The notes: generated by a model from the letters alone, not told the origin. A DNA stretch of 64,000 bases from a bacterium (GCA_024743255.1 JANSWY010000002.1:186001-250000), one strand, 5' to 3'. Counted from the first letter of the stretch, positions 42,219 through 52,182 are shown. Numbers and translations are program-made.

Positions 42219-43378
42219 GATAGTCTCTTTTTGATCCATTTATTACAGAGGTCGATAAATGAAAGGTATAAAGTCAGATAAAGAATGCTAATTAATTTAT
42301 TGAAGACAAAGAAGGATACGCTGGTCATAATTAAGAAAATAATCCAAATTGCAAATGGTTTAAGTGGCTTCAAGTATCTGTTTATATATTTATACGCCTG
42401 GAATTTTTCTATCATTCTATCATTCAATGAGATGAAGGACATCAACAAATAGCTTAAAACCATATATATCATAAACCAAAAGGATATGGATGCGTCACCT
42501 TCCTTCAATGCCAAATATGCATTGACATGGATCAATGAACCCGATATTTGACCGTCAATCGAATCAAATTTGTCGTTATCGAAATCTCCTACCACTACGG
42601 TACGATCCCCAATGAATTCAGAAGCATTTGGGCCGAGCTCCTCCAAATCATAAATGTTGAGCAGGACATATTTATTTTGGGTAATATCATTGTATGTTAT
42701 TCTATTGTAAAGGATAAAATCGTTAAAAATCAGACTACCATTTAACTTACCAAATACACCGCTAGCATCGTATATTGCACTGTCTAACACTTCAGCCATT
42801 TTTAGTCCCAGCGAACTAAAACCTTTATCATCAAATCGATACTTTAGGAACAACCCTCTGAGAGTATTAACATCTGAGAGCCCTGTTGGAACTGCTACAA
42901 TAGGTTTTTGGATCTCTCCATTGTTATTCAACTTACTGGCGGCTATTATGGGACCCCAGGAATCCAGACTTGACTGAAATAGGGAATCGTATTCAGTCTT
43001 ATCTTCAAGGCTTAAGTCGAAAACCAGCATTCTGGCATCAGATGCCTTTAAAACCGAAATCAAATAAGTCAAACTTTGTCGATCTGTGATCACATCGACT
43101 CCTTGCTCAACATATCCGGACTCATCATAGAGCGAAATTAATTGCTTGTGGTGTGCTGTATTGATGAATATAAATTGTTCGGAATACTTTGACTCTTCTC
43201 TGAATACTTTTTTAACTCTATTCAGTCTTTCCAATAATCCCTGTTCACTTCCATACATCCACAAAAAGTAGCCTGACTGTAAAAATGCACTCAATGTTAG
43301 TAGTGCGAGTGTGTTTACAATTAGCTTAAGCCAAAACGGTATTTTTGCAATACCAATAAGAATGGAAGTAAATTTCAA
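42215..43378 (-). CDS. CHASE2-domain membrane protein without kinase
   Basis: 387 residues. One N-terminal helix (WLKLIVNTLALLTLSAFLQS) is followed by a large extracytoplasmic CHASE2-like domain with the closing FIGDRTVVVGDFDND and SGSLIHVNAYLALKEGD. Three C-terminal helices come last. CHASE2 is a sensor domain usually fused to kinases or cyclases; none is present here. The start is a TTG at 43378 that overlaps the stop of the upstream gene (TTGA). Coupling with the CHAT gene suggests it anchors or gates that protease. Confidence 0.75.
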   Translation of the reverse strand: MKFTSILIGIAKIPFWLKLIVNTLALLTLSAFLQSGYFLWMYGSEQGLLERLNRVKKVFREESKYSEQFIFINTAHHKQLISLYDESGYVEQGVDVITDRQSLTYLISVLKASDARMLVFDLSLEDKTEYDSLFQSSLDSWGPIIAASKLNNNGEIQKPIVAVPTGLSDVNTLRGLFLKYRFDDKGFSSLGLKMAEVLDSAIYDASGVFGKLNGSLIFNDFILYNRITYNDITQNKYVLLNIYDLEELGPNASEFIGDRTVVVGDFDNDKFDSIDGQISGSLIHVNAYLALKEGDASISFWFMIYMVLSYLLMSFISLNDRMIEKFQAYKYINRYLKPLKPFAIWIIFLIMTSVSFFVFNKLISILYLTLYLSFIDLCNKWIKKRLS

Positions 43379-44061
43379 TTCCTTAAACTTTTAAGTACTC
43401 TCGGATGTAGATAGCCAAAATTATCTTCAACGTAACCAGATAGATATTCCTCATCTTCCAAAGCTGAGAATATTCCAGATAGTTGAATGGATAACGTTTC
43501 CGAAGGAATGTACTTTAAGGATATTTTAGCCAACAGGTGCCATTGATCATCCTCTTTACTATATATTTTCAAAAATCTGGTTGATTTAGGAATCTCACTT
43601 GTACTGAAAGTGGAATCCTTGACATCAAAGCCTGTAACCTTTCCATCCGAATAGCTAAACCCTAGTTGGTCCATTTCCTCTGTTTTAGGAAGTACTAAAC
43701 TGTTGGTAAAGACAAATCTTTTATCATTCAAAAAACCTACATAATCTGACTGATAGTCTCTGGAACTGGCTGATTTCCGCACTGGAAGCATTACATCTTT
43801 TACGTAATAAACGAGATTACTTTGTGACTCTCCTCTTTGACTGTAGTTTTTGGGAGTCAATATATATTTACCGGTTTTTGATCCTATTATTATTGCTAAA
43901 TCCTGATTGGACTTGAACTTCAACTGATCTATGCTGGTCAACTTATCATTTTTTTTGATCTTTTGATTTTGGGATAAAATCTCACCTTTAACAAAGACAA
44001 CATAGAATTCTTCTGTTTGATTAAAATTGAACAGAAGTGTGACTATCAATATTTTAAACAT
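43375..44061 (-). CDS. Exported FecR-like domain protein
   Basis: 228 residues with a short N-terminal signal (FKILIVTLLFNFNQ). Residues about 25-75 read as a FecR/LysM-like beta domain (GEILSQNQKIKKNDKLTSID, LKFKSNQDLAIIIGSKTGKY). The remainder is beta-rich and unassigned. First gene of the CHASE2/CHAT operon. Similar FecR-like plus CHASE2 plus CHAT sets occur in other bacteria by my recollection; treat that as unchecked. Confidence 0.55.
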   Translation of the reverse strand: MFKILIVTLLFNFNQTEEFYVVFVKGEILSQNQKIKKNDKLTSIDQLKFKSNQDLAIIIGSKTGKYILTPKNYSQRGESQSNLVYYVKDVMLPVRKSASSRDYQSDYVGFLNDKRFVFTNSLVLPKTEEMDQLGFSYSDGKVTGFDVKDSTFSTSEIPKSTRFLKIYSKEDDQWHLLAKISLKYIPSETLSIQLSGIFSALEDEEYLSGYVEDNFGYLHPRVLKSLRN

Positions 44062-44166
44062 GGATGCAGTAATAGTTTAGATCCTGAATATAGTCATTAA
44101 TTATTCTAAAAGCGGTATTTTGAGTGTTGTTAGATTGATTCTGTATTCTTTGTATTACGTTTTTTA

Positions 44167-45306
44167 ATGGAAGAAATACTCGGATTCTCGAAAGTTGAAT
44201 ATCTCGTGGCTTTTCATGCCATCATTACAGGATTTGTAGCCTCTGAATTCTTTGTTGGAGGTGGAGAGGTTTTGCGTCGACATCATACTGTAAAGAGTTC
44301 ATACCTACACATTCTATATACCTTTCTGGCGTTTAGTCTGTTGCTTATATTCTGGTGGAACATCTGGAATCGGTCGATCATCATAGCTGATTCTGTTACC
44401 GATTTTATAAAGGTCCTTCCCTATTCATTATTGTTCTACCTGATGACAGTTCTCTTGTTTAAAGAGTTAAGAGAAAACCGGATTGATAATCTAAACCAAC
44501 ATTTTACTAAGTATAGAATATTGCTTTATACTCTGGCTGGGGCATATTTTCTATATGATCAGATTGATTCGATTGATAATTCCGATAGAGCCTTTCGATA
44601 TCTGGGAATGGCATTTTGTTTAATTGGGATATTAGTTCGAAGCAAGGCAATTCAACTTATATTATTACTTTTCGGAAGCCTGGTTATTTCTGCTTATATA
44701 CTTTGGAGCTATTTCAATCAGTTCTTCTTTGATGATGAACTGAATGCGATTTACTCAAAGGTTGAGCACCTGTCCATTTTTCTTACTTTCCTGTTTGGCT
44801 TTGTAGTAGCAGAATTTCTAAAGGGATGGTCTGATATGCTTTACTCCAGGTCCCGGACAAAGTTTTCATTGACTCATTTTCTTTGGACACTATTGTCTTT
44901 CGCCCTTTTGATTGATATTTGGTGGGGTAGTTGGAACCAAAAAGCTTTGATAGCAGAAAGTCTTATTAACTTTCTTTTGTTGCTCATCAGTCCCTTTGCA
45001 ATATATTTATTGTCAGTACTATTCTTCCCTAAATCAGAAAATCAGGAAACTATCGATTACCAGGAAGTCTTTCTTAAAAACAAGCAGTATATATTCCCAT
45101 GTTTCGCCGCGTTCTTTCTTACCAACATTGCCATTTCCTTCCTATTTGATCAATGGGAACTGGAATTCAAAGAGAATATTATGAGAGGAATCGCTGTAGT
45201 ATTATCTCTAATCGCCTGGAGAATCAATAACCACCTATTTCACAAGATACTCATAGTTACTTCTTCTATATTGTTAATAATCAATGGGTTATTAAGCAAC
45301 AACTAA
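44167..45306 (+). CDS. Polytopic membrane protein with internal duplication
   Basis: 379 residues and about ten transmembrane helices. The two halves resemble each other: VEYLVAFHAIITGFVASEFF with YLHILYTFLAFSLLLIFWWN against VEHLSIFLTFLFGFVVAEFL with LTHFLWTLLSFALLIDIWWG. The halves thus arose by duplication and may be inverted or parallel in the membrane. No transporter family is recognised. It is divergent from the CHAT operon. Confidence 0.65.
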   Translation: MEEILGFSKVEYLVAFHAIITGFVASEFFVGGGEVLRRHHTVKSSYLHILYTFLAFSLLLIFWWNIWNRSIIIADSVTDFIKVLPYSLLFYLMTVLLFKELRENRIDNLNQHFTKYRILLYTLAGAYFLYDQIDSIDNSDRAFRYLGMAFCLIGILVRSKAIQLILLLFGSLVISAYILWSYFNQFFFDDELNAIYSKVEHLSIFLTFLFGFVVAEFLKGWSDMLYSRSRTKFSLTHFLWTLLSFALLIDIWWGSWNQKALIAESLINFLLLLISPFAIYLLSVLFFPKSENQETIDYQEVFLKNKQYIFPCFAAFFLTNIAISFLFDQWELEFKENIMRGIAVVLSLIAWRINNHLFHKILIVTSSILLIINGLLSNN

Positions 45307-45339
45307 AGCAACCAAAAGACTGCATACAACATTAAGAAA

Positions 45340-46002
45340 TTAAGCCAGCATCTTAAACCTCTTCCCAATAAACACTCTAACCATCCAATAAAGAAGAGAC
45401 AACACCACTACTAATACTGGTACATAAAGATAGTTTTGCAGCAATTCAGGGAATACTTGGGGCTGTCCAAGAAATAGTGATCCACTAGCAATGAATAGCC
45501 CCAGGATCATTCGCCACAAATGCCTGGCTATACGTTGCTTTCCTTTTAACGGACCTGTTATAATTGTTTTTAAATCCAGAAAAAAAGCAAGCGTACTTAA
45601 AAATGCATAAACATAAAAAGCTTCTACATATACGCCATCAACAATTGCCTTTCCACTTATTAATGCCTGATAACTAACATAGTAAAATGCCAATGTAAGA
45701 ATACCAGACACAACTACTGTGAGCTTCAGAGCAACAGAGTTTCGGGATACCTCCTTAACAGCGAGTCTGCCCGAATAAACCAAATAAACCGTGAATAAAC
45801 CTATTAACGCATTGATGGTTTCATGTACATCAAAAATTGCGAGAAATGTAGCCATACCAGCCATTAGCACCATCGAGTAGTAAAAGATATTTCCAGTCAG
45901 TTTGTGAATCTTAGACCCTTTCCTCGGAATCAGCGAACCAAATCCAGAAATTATTGCCACAGCGCCAGCTGCAACATGTAGAAAAATAAATGAAGAAATC
46001 AT
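45340..46002 (-). CDS. DUF2306-like membrane protein
   Basis: About 220 residues from the ATG at 46002, with six to seven hydrophobic segments. The first (FIFLHVAAGAVAIISGF) and the short loop PRKGSKIHKLTGNIFYYSM fit DUF2306. Conserved histidines in helix 1 and in the loop (HVAAG, HKLTG, HLWR) suggest haem or metal binding, but this is inference. Stops 33 bp from the converging membrane-protein gene. Confidence 0.65.
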   Translation of the reverse strand: MISSFIFLHVAAGAVAIISGFGSLIPRKGSKIHKLTGNIFYYSMVLMAGMATFLAIFDVHETINALIGLFTVYLVYSGRLAVKEVSRNSVALKLTVVVSGILTLAFYYVSYQALISGKAIVDGVYVEAFYVYAFLSTLAFFLDLKTIITGPLKGKQRIARHLWRMILGLFIASGSLFLGQPQVFPELLQNYLYVPVLVVVLSLLYWMVRVFIGKRFKMLA

Positions 46003-46083
46003 GATTATGAGTTTTGACCTAAATGCAAGATGACACAACCCAATGAATGGTTGCATGAGGGGTCATAATCAATGACTCATTTA

Positions 46084-48384
46084 TCAATCAATCACTATTT
46101 TCTGAGTATGAATAGATCCATTAGCAAAGGAGATTGATAGTATATAAATTCCATTCTGAAGATTTCTAATATCCAATTGAATATCAGCACTTTCTGGTTT
46201 CTTACTAAAGCAAATTCTTCCTGTTTGATCTGAAATAGTAAGACCAATGATATTTTTGGTGGAAGCAATATTTAGAAAATCTCCGGTAGGTATTGGGTAT
46301 ACCTCAAGAGTGTTCAGGCTTTCCGAGGTGGACGTTACCGTACCCAAAACCAGATCATCCAAAGATCTCGGCATTATCTGATAACCTTCATCATAAGGCG
46401 ATTCTGAATCAAACTGATTGATAATTCCTCTAATTGTAAAGGTATCAGCAGGAATTGGCTCATTTATGATGTCTGTATCAAAGTCTACTCTTAATGTAGT
46501 TTCATCTTGGCCTTGCGTTAGGATATAATTTCCTCCTGTAAAACCCCCTGTTGAATTAACAGTAACTCCATTCAATTCAACCAACAAACCTTCATATCTT
46601 TCATATCCATTTAATTGCAGATCTGAAAGATCTATTCTAAGTGGATCAATGGACATATTTTGTTCCTCATGCACTATAATGTCAGACGCTGCAAAATTCA
46701 CAATTTGTGTCAGTCCATTGAAGAAACCTACTTCTCCCCTAATGGTAATTGAATCCATTGTATGGATCTGTGAAATTAATGGAGAATCAAAAATTGCCAC
46801 TCCATATTCATCATTTTGCATGAATGCAGGTCCATTTGTTCCAAACTCATCTGAAGCAGTTACAACACCAGAAACAGTGATTACAGTACCCAATAACTCT
46901 GGAACACCAACTTCATCATTCTCTTTTAACTCTTCAATGATGACATTAGTATTCTCGTAAGAAAATTCCTTCAATCTAAAATCAGTCACAATTGGTAAGT
47001 GATCGCTTCCCCAGCTATCAGAAGATTCAAGCCCCAGGGAAGTCAACTGCTCATCGCTTAATGAAGGCGTATAGAGCACATAACTGTTCTTGAGTTCTAA
47101 TCTGGAATCTGAGTAAAACATAGCATCCAATCTTCCTGTAGAATAACGCCCAGAGCCCGTGCCACTCCAATGTGTAAAGGTCATTGGTTCTTCCGCCACA
47201 AGTGGTTTAACATCAACTAAATTGGTACCATCCCAATCAGGTTTAAAATCAGGTCCCCATGTATCTTCATCCTGGATATCTCCATCAATTAATGTTTGTA
47301 TATTCTGAGGATCACCAACTAAATTCATATCACCCATTATCACGATTGGTGTGAACTCAGCCATATCTTCCTTTTCATCTCTCAGGTAAGCCATCATTGC
47401 ATCTATCTCCAGCTCTCTCCCATCGTGATTGGTACAGCAAGGTGTGTGAGCATTTATGACAAACATTTGGGAGTTATAGTCTTCTAAGTTCAATAAGAAC
47501 CTACCATTATTAGTTCCATTCATGTTTCCATATTCCAGAATTGGAAACCTGGAAACCAAAATGTTATCACTTTCCTGGGCTGCATACCACTGTTCACCTT
47601 CTCCAGAAGGAAGAAACTGTTCAACCAATTCTGCAGTCTCTTGAGCAGAATGATTGTAAATTTCCTGGAATCCGATAATCTCAGGATCAAGAAATTCATA
47701 TACTCTTTTATAACTATCAAATAGAGAGGCCTCAAACATATTGTCCCTTAGTACATTGTGTGAAATGATTCTTATGAATTCATCATCAGTTTTATTAAAT
47801 GAGAATGACGGCAACTCCTCAAAATCAACTGTTTCAAATGTATACAAGGCTCCCCCTCCTGATATCGGGGAGATATTATTGTCTTCATCTTCTACTTGTA
47901 CTCTAATATCCTCATTTGCAAATACGCTGGTTCCGTTTACTGAAGCATCTCTTCTTATGGCAACCTCAAATTGGCTTGACCAGACTGTAGGCATTAGATG
48001 CAAATCAATATCAGCAAATCCTATTGTTTCTGTTACACCCCCTAGTTCAGATGTAACGGTCCTTCTACCAAAGTCTATAACAATCTCGGCTCCTACACCA
48101 TGCCATGATTGTCCAGTTGCAGCATCGTTATCAGTATCAAGGTAGAGGTAAATTTGAGGGCTGTTCTGTATGGACACCTCTTCTACCGCCTCAAAATAGA
48201 TATATAGATACTCTTCGTCACTCACAAGCTTGATAGACGAGTTTCCTTCATCTCCATTTGGGTTAGCTATATCAGCAATATTGGCCCATTCTGAAAATGA
48301 TTCATCTAATACGATTGGTTCTTGAGCTGCTACTAAATCAGAAAGTAAAACAGAAGCAAAAAAGAGAATTGTAAATCGATTCAT
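46084..48384 (-). CDS. T9SS-exported endonuclease/exonuclease/phosphatase-family protein
   Basis: 766 residues: signal peptide, a carbohydrate-binding-like beta domain (LDESFSEWANIADIANPNGD, about 20-190), then an EEP domain (about 205-475). Catalytic signatures are IISHNVLRD, IIGFQEIYN (Glu), IVIMGDMNLVGD (Asp, Asn) and WGSDHLPI (Asp-His). An OB-fold-like domain follows (TVITVSGVVTASDEFG..AFMQNDEYGVAIF). The C-terminal 80 residues are a T9SS type A sorting domain (VYPIPTGDFLNI ... GIYILSISF). It is secreted or surface-bound and may degrade DNA or a phosphoester. The substrate cannot be told from sequence. Confidence 0.88.
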   Translation of the reverse strand: MNRFTILFFASVLLSDLVAAQEPIVLDESFSEWANIADIANPNGDEGNSSIKLVSDEEYLYIYFEAVEEVSIQNSPQIYLYLDTDNDAATGQSWHGVGAEIVIDFGRRTVTSELGGVTETIGFADIDLHLMPTVWSSQFEVAIRRDASVNGTSVFANEDIRVQVEDEDNNISPISGGGALYTFETVDFEELPSFSFNKTDDEFIRIISHNVLRDNMFEASLFDSYKRVYEFLDPEIIGFQEIYNHSAQETAELVEQFLPSGEGEQWYAAQESDNILVSRFPILEYGNMNGTNNGRFLLNLEDYNSQMFVINAHTPCCTNHDGRELEIDAMMAYLRDEKEDMAEFTPIVIMGDMNLVGDPQNIQTLIDGDIQDEDTWGPDFKPDWDGTNLVDVKPLVAEEPMTFTHWSGTGSGRYSTGRLDAMFYSDSRLELKNSYVLYTPSLSDEQLTSLGLESSDSWGSDHLPIVTDFRLKEFSYENTNVIIEELKENDEVGVPELLGTVITVSGVVTASDEFGTNGPAFMQNDEYGVAIFDSPLISQIHTMDSITIRGEVGFFNGLTQIVNFAASDIIVHEEQNMSIDPLRIDLSDLQLNGYERYEGLLVELNGVTVNSTGGFTGGNYILTQGQDETTLRVDFDTDIINEPIPADTFTIRGIINQFDSESPYDEGYQIMPRSLDDLVLGTVTSTSESLNTLEVYPIPTGDFLNIASTKNIIGLTISDQTGRICFSKKPESADIQLDIRNLQNGIYILSISFANGSIHTQKIVID

Positions 48385-48498
48385 GTTGTTGTTGAGATTT
48401 GAGGTACAATTATAATGAAGTATTCTATGTCGTCAAATCAATACTTGATGTCGCCTTTCCTTAAGAATTAAATAATACAGGAGCGGCATATTTGGGGT

Positions 48499-49383
48499 AT
48501 GAGAAATTTAGCAATTCATATTTTCCTTCTTTTCTCCATTTTCCTAAGTGGATGTAAAATAGCTGATATCAGTCTGGAAACTAATAACCTTACAGATCAA
48601 GAATCTGAATTAAAGGCAACCAAATTGCTGCAAAAAGTAATAAGGACTCAAAACTTTAAGAAATTAGACTCAATTAACACTTACTCATTCACTGCTAGTG
48701 ACCACTGGCCGGGACTGTTGGGAAAAATGACCAAACTATGGCCAGATCAAAACACTAATTTCAAGTTCAACTACAACTTCAATACGTTTGATGGACAAGC
48801 CGTTTTTCTGGATGGTGAAAAGGAAGGTGATCTTATTGGTCTTCAATCATGGAATTTCTATGAGAAAAAGAGAGATGAACTTTCGATATTAAAAAAGCCT
48901 AATGAAGAACATCAATCACATGTATTTGGTTTAGCTGTATTTCATTATTTCGTAGAGCTCCCTTATCGATTGAGTAATGCTCCATACAAAAGATACTATG
49001 GTGAGGCCGCTATAAGAGACCAGGAATATGATCTTGTATTCGTGAGCTGGATCGATGAAAACCCCCATCCGGAATACGATCAATACATAATGTATATTAA
49101 TCGTAAAACAGGATTGCTTGACTATTGCGTATACACCCTTCGTGACAATAAAAATCCATTAACCAGAAACAAATATGGTTCGATAGCTTATGTGAATTAT
49201 CAGGATTTTGATGGCTTTAGGGTTGCAACTGAAATGCCTATTATGATAGATGACGGAGTACTACATACACCTCTGGAAGACTATTTTCATAAGATCTCTA
49301 TCAAAGACTTCAGTTTAGGAGGGTTCAGCGAGTCGATATTGTATCCAATACCAGGAATTGAAAAACAAATTGATAGTAAATAA
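48499..49383 (+). CDS. Hypothetical lipoprotein
   Basis: 294 residues with a lipobox (IFLLFSIFLSGC). The mature part alternates strands with aromatic residues (FNYNFNTFDGQAVFLDGEKE, YDQYIMYINRKTGLLDYCVY), a pattern like the outer-membrane lipoprotein carrier/LolA-type folds used by several DUF families of Bacteroidota. I do not assign a family. Monocistronic. Confidence 0.6.
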   Translation: MRNLAIHIFLLFSIFLSGCKIADISLETNNLTDQESELKATKLLQKVIRTQNFKKLDSINTYSFTASDHWPGLLGKMTKLWPDQNTNFKFNYNFNTFDGQAVFLDGEKEGDLIGLQSWNFYEKKRDELSILKKPNEEHQSHVFGLAVFHYFVELPYRLSNAPYKRYYGEAAIRDQEYDLVFVSWIDENPHPEYDQYIMYINRKTGLLDYCVYTLRDNKNPLTRNKYGSIAYVNYQDFDGFRVATEMPIMIDDGVLHTPLEDYFHKISIKDFSLGGFSESILYPIPGIEKQIDSK

Positions 49384-49388
49384 AAAAA

Positions 49389-49409
49389 CGACGAGATTTC
49401 ATCTCGTCG
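49389..49409 (-). terminator. Rho-independent terminator, best on the minus strand
   Basis: CGACGAGAT (49389-49397) and ATCTCGTCG (49401-49409) around TTC. On the minus strand the stem is followed by seven Ts, so it should end leftward transcripts such as that of the redoxin gene at 49560. On the plus strand it lies 6 bp after the lipoprotein stop but lacks a T-tract. Confidence 0.75.
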
Positions 49410-49559
49410 CTTATCCAACCTAACTTAACTTACGTGTATGCTACTTACTTCTAAGTTTATTCGTGATCCTACTCACTCATAATACTTAGTAGGTTGAACG
49501 TCGCGACTAATTGGAAGATGTCACAAAATGTAAAATGAAGCCATAAGGTTGTCAAAAGT

Positions 49560-50126
49560 TTAGGCACCAATGCTGGTTTCCGTATTCAATGACACCACCT
49601 TATCTATAACAGATTCAATTTTTATATTGTCTGAATAGTCCTTGCCGTAATGATACATGATTACTTTCCCATCCTGATCTACCAGAAAGTCTGCCGGAAG
49701 GACTGGATATAAATCAAGTAAACTGCTCATTTTGAATACTTTCTTTTTAATAGCCTGAATCATTACTCCCAGCTTTCCCAGTGATCTTAATGACCCCATC
49801 CAGGATGCTTCTGTATGATAGAGCTGATGAATTGACATGTCGTGATCACCAATTATTCTAAACTTAGAAGGCTTAGTTTTACTGATATTTTGATTCAGCT
49901 TTTGGTTAGTTGCTTTGAAAATCAGACAAGTTTCAATGCCCAAAGACAATAATGATTCTTGATGAATGAGTAGCTGCAATACTCTCAAATTGCAAAATGG
50001 ACAATCCGCTCCTCTCATGAAAGAAAGCAGAATATACCTCTTTTTCGAGTTGGGGACCGTCATTTCCTCCCCTCTTACATCGACTGTATTAAATGCCGGA
50101 GCTAGCTGACCTGTTTCTATTTTCAT
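49560..50126 (-). CDS. Peroxiredoxin-like redoxin
   Basis: 188 residues of AhpC/TSA type: APAFNTVDVRG, then LLSFMRGADCPFCNLRVLQL with a CxxC pair, then a helical insert (HHTEASWMGSLRSLGKLGVM-like) and PADFLVDQDGKVIMYHYGKD. No signal peptide. It is divergent from an AraC regulator, with 150 bp between, and may be regulated by it. It differs from the redoxin at 320-841 in the helical insert. Confidence 0.85.
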   Translation of the reverse strand: MKIETGQLAPAFNTVDVRGEEMTVPNSKKRYILLSFMRGADCPFCNLRVLQLLIHQESLLSLGIETCLIFKATNQKLNQNISKTKPSKFRIIGDHDMSIHQLYHTEASWMGSLRSLGKLGVMIQAIKKKVFKMSSLLDLYPVLPADFLVDQDGKVIMYHYGKDYSDNIKIESVIDKVVSLNTETSIGA

Positions 50127-50278
50127 AGGTGATTGATATTTAAAACTTCTTATCAGGCAGCTGGTGTATGCTGATTCTTATTAAATGTAGTAAATTATTC
50201 TATGCATTGGAATTCTTTGAGTAAGAAGTTGCTATAGATTAGTTTAGACAGATATTCAAATTTAAAAAAAGTGAAGGC

Positions 50279-51187
50279 TTGGATTTAATAGTACATCATT
50301 CGATATCAGATTTATATAAATCACTCAATCTCCCAATTGAGCAGGAAATGGATTTTGCAATTCATTTTCTTCCAGATATTCATGCCAACACACCATTTAA
50401 GTCTCCCATCTTCAGAGCTGAGTACTTCTCTTTCGTTTTTGTAAAGGATGGTAAAGGGTCTTATATCACCGATGATCAAGAATTCCAATTTGAAAACAGA
50501 ACACTATATTTCACAAACCCAGGTCATATTAAGGGTTTCAACATCCAGGAGATGTATGATGCCTATATCATCACCTTAACGGAGAGCTTTCTTAGGGAGA
50601 ATGTTCACCCTGATATTTTCAGTGATTTCCCTTTTCTATTGGCTGAAACTGTACCTGCATTGAAGTTGACTGAAGAGGAATTTGGTGAGTTTGAAAGGAT
50701 CTACAAACAAATCTTCACAGAACACCAGAAGCAATCGAATTACAAAGACAGAATCCTCGGTAACTTATTTGTAGTACTACTACTCAAGATCAAAGAGCTT
50801 CAATGGAATAATTATGATCCAATTAAAGAAGGTGATAATAATTCACTTATTGTGAAGAACTTCAAAAGTTTATTGGAAAAGCAATTCACAGGAATCCATG
50901 CTGAGAATATGATAAACGATCAATTTCGTGCTCAGGATTACGCTGCAGAGCTCAACTTACATCCAAACTACCTAAACAACGTCATCAAAAGCAAAACCGG
51001 CAAAACGGTAAACGACTGGATATCTAATAGAATGTTCTCCACAGCAAAAGCTCTGATCAAAAACACAAGACTTACCAACAAAGAAATCGCATTCAGACTT
51101 GGTTTTAGTGAGGCAACACATTTTAGCAGATTCTTCAAAAAACAAGGTAACATCTCACCCACAGATTACAGGAACTCAACCAAATAA
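50279..51187 (+). CDS. AraC-family transcriptional regulator
   Basis: 302 residues. The N-terminal cupin-like ligand domain (FVFVKDGKGSYITDDQEFQF) is followed by two HTH units (DYAAELNLHPNYLNNVIKSK and NKEIAFRLGFSEATHFSRFF) and PTDYRNS. The frame starts at a TTG (50279); the first ATG is about 24 residues later. The SDR gene begins 102 bp downstream and is the obvious target. Confidence 0.9.
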   Translation: MDLIVHHSISDLYKSLNLPIEQEMDFAIHFLPDIHANTPFKSPIFRAEYFSFVFVKDGKGSYITDDQEFQFENRTLYFTNPGHIKGFNIQEMYDAYIITLTESFLRENVHPDIFSDFPFLLAETVPALKLTEEEFGEFERIYKQIFTEHQKQSNYKDRILGNLFVVLLLKIKELQWNNYDPIKEGDNNSLIVKNFKSLLEKQFTGIHAENMINDQFRAQDYAAELNLHPNYLNNVIKSKTGKTVNDWISNRMFSTAKALIKNTRLTNKEIAFRLGFSEATHFSRFFKKQGNISPTDYRNSTK

Positions 51188-51289
51188 TACCTGATCTTTG
51201 AAATTGGTCAGCTTGTGTTTGATTTTGGTTAACTATAACCTGATATGATGCATCATCTTTGTTTCATAACAAATTAAAAAACGAAGAAA

Positions 51290-52156
51290 ATGAAAGTATT
51301 AATAACAGGCGCAAGCGGTGGATTCGGTTACCTAATTAGTAAAAAACTAAAAGCAGATGGACATGAGGTAGTTGGAACTATGAGAACAACGACTGGTAAA
51401 AATGAAACAGTAGCTAGCGAATTAAATTCAGCTGGAATCCAATTGGTAGAATTGGATGTCACCAAGTCTGAAAGTGTTGATGGCGGAGTAAAGAAAGCCA
51501 TTGAAACACTGGGTGGACTAGATATTGTAATTAACAATGCCGGAGTTGGAGTATTCGGAATGCAGGAACACTTTACGCCAGATGACATGCAATATCTATT
51601 TGATGTGAATGTATTTGGTGTTCAAAGAGTAAACCGAGCAGTTTTACCACATTTCAGAGCTCAAGGGAAAGGCACCATTATCTATGTCAGCAGTTTACTT
51701 GGTAGAATGACTCTTCCATTCTATGGTCCTTACAATGCCTCAAAATGGGCACTTGAAGCGCTCGCAGAGAATTACCGAACAGAATTATCAGGATTTGGTA
51801 TTGAGTCATTGATTGTAGAACCAGGAGGATTCCCAACAACCTTCATGGACAACCTCATCAGACCATCCGACAAAACTAGAGATGAATCCTACGGTGAATT
51901 CATGAATGCTCCCCAAGCTATGTTTGATGGATTCGAAGAAGCATTGAATAACAATCCAGAGCAAAGACCAGAAAAAGTAGCGGATGATGTGTCAGATCTA
52001 TTAAAGAAGCCTTTTGGAGAAAGACCATTTAGAACAGTGGTTGATAAAATGGGCATGGGAGAGCATATCAATAATTACAATGATGTGTTGCATCAGGTGA
52101 CGCATGGGATCTATTCAGCTTTTGGAACTGAGGGGATGTTGGTTGTGAAGAAGTAA
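51290..52156 (+). CDS. Short-chain dehydrogenase/reductase
   Basis: 288 residues of the classical SDR fold: cofactor motif TGASGGFG, DVTKSESVDG, INNAGVGVFG (NNAG) and the catalytic set VSSLLG (Ser) with YGPYNASKWALE (Tyr, Lys). It reduces or oxidises an alcohol or ketone with NAD(P)H. Placed directly after an AraC gene, it looks like a substrate-induced enzyme. A terminator follows at 52183. Confidence 0.93.
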   Translation: MKVLITGASGGFGYLISKKLKADGHEVVGTMRTTTGKNETVASELNSAGIQLVELDVTKSESVDGGVKKAIETLGGLDIVINNAGVGVFGMQEHFTPDDMQYLFDVNVFGVQRVNRAVLPHFRAQGKGTIIYVSSLLGRMTLPFYGPYNASKWALEALAENYRTELSGFGIESLIVEPGGFPTTFMDNLIRPSDKTRDESYGEFMNAPQAMFDGFEEALNNNPEQRPEKVADDVSDLLKKPFGERPFRTVVDKMGMGEHINNYNDVLHQVTHGIYSAFGTEGMLVVKK

Positions 52157-52182
52157 GTGCTTAGATCAGCTATGGTAGATTT

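Noticed and set aside
47741-48145. Antisense frame of 134 codons within the EEP nuclease gene
   Set aside because: Opposite to a gene with domains and sorting signal; serine/threonine-rich translation without any pattern.
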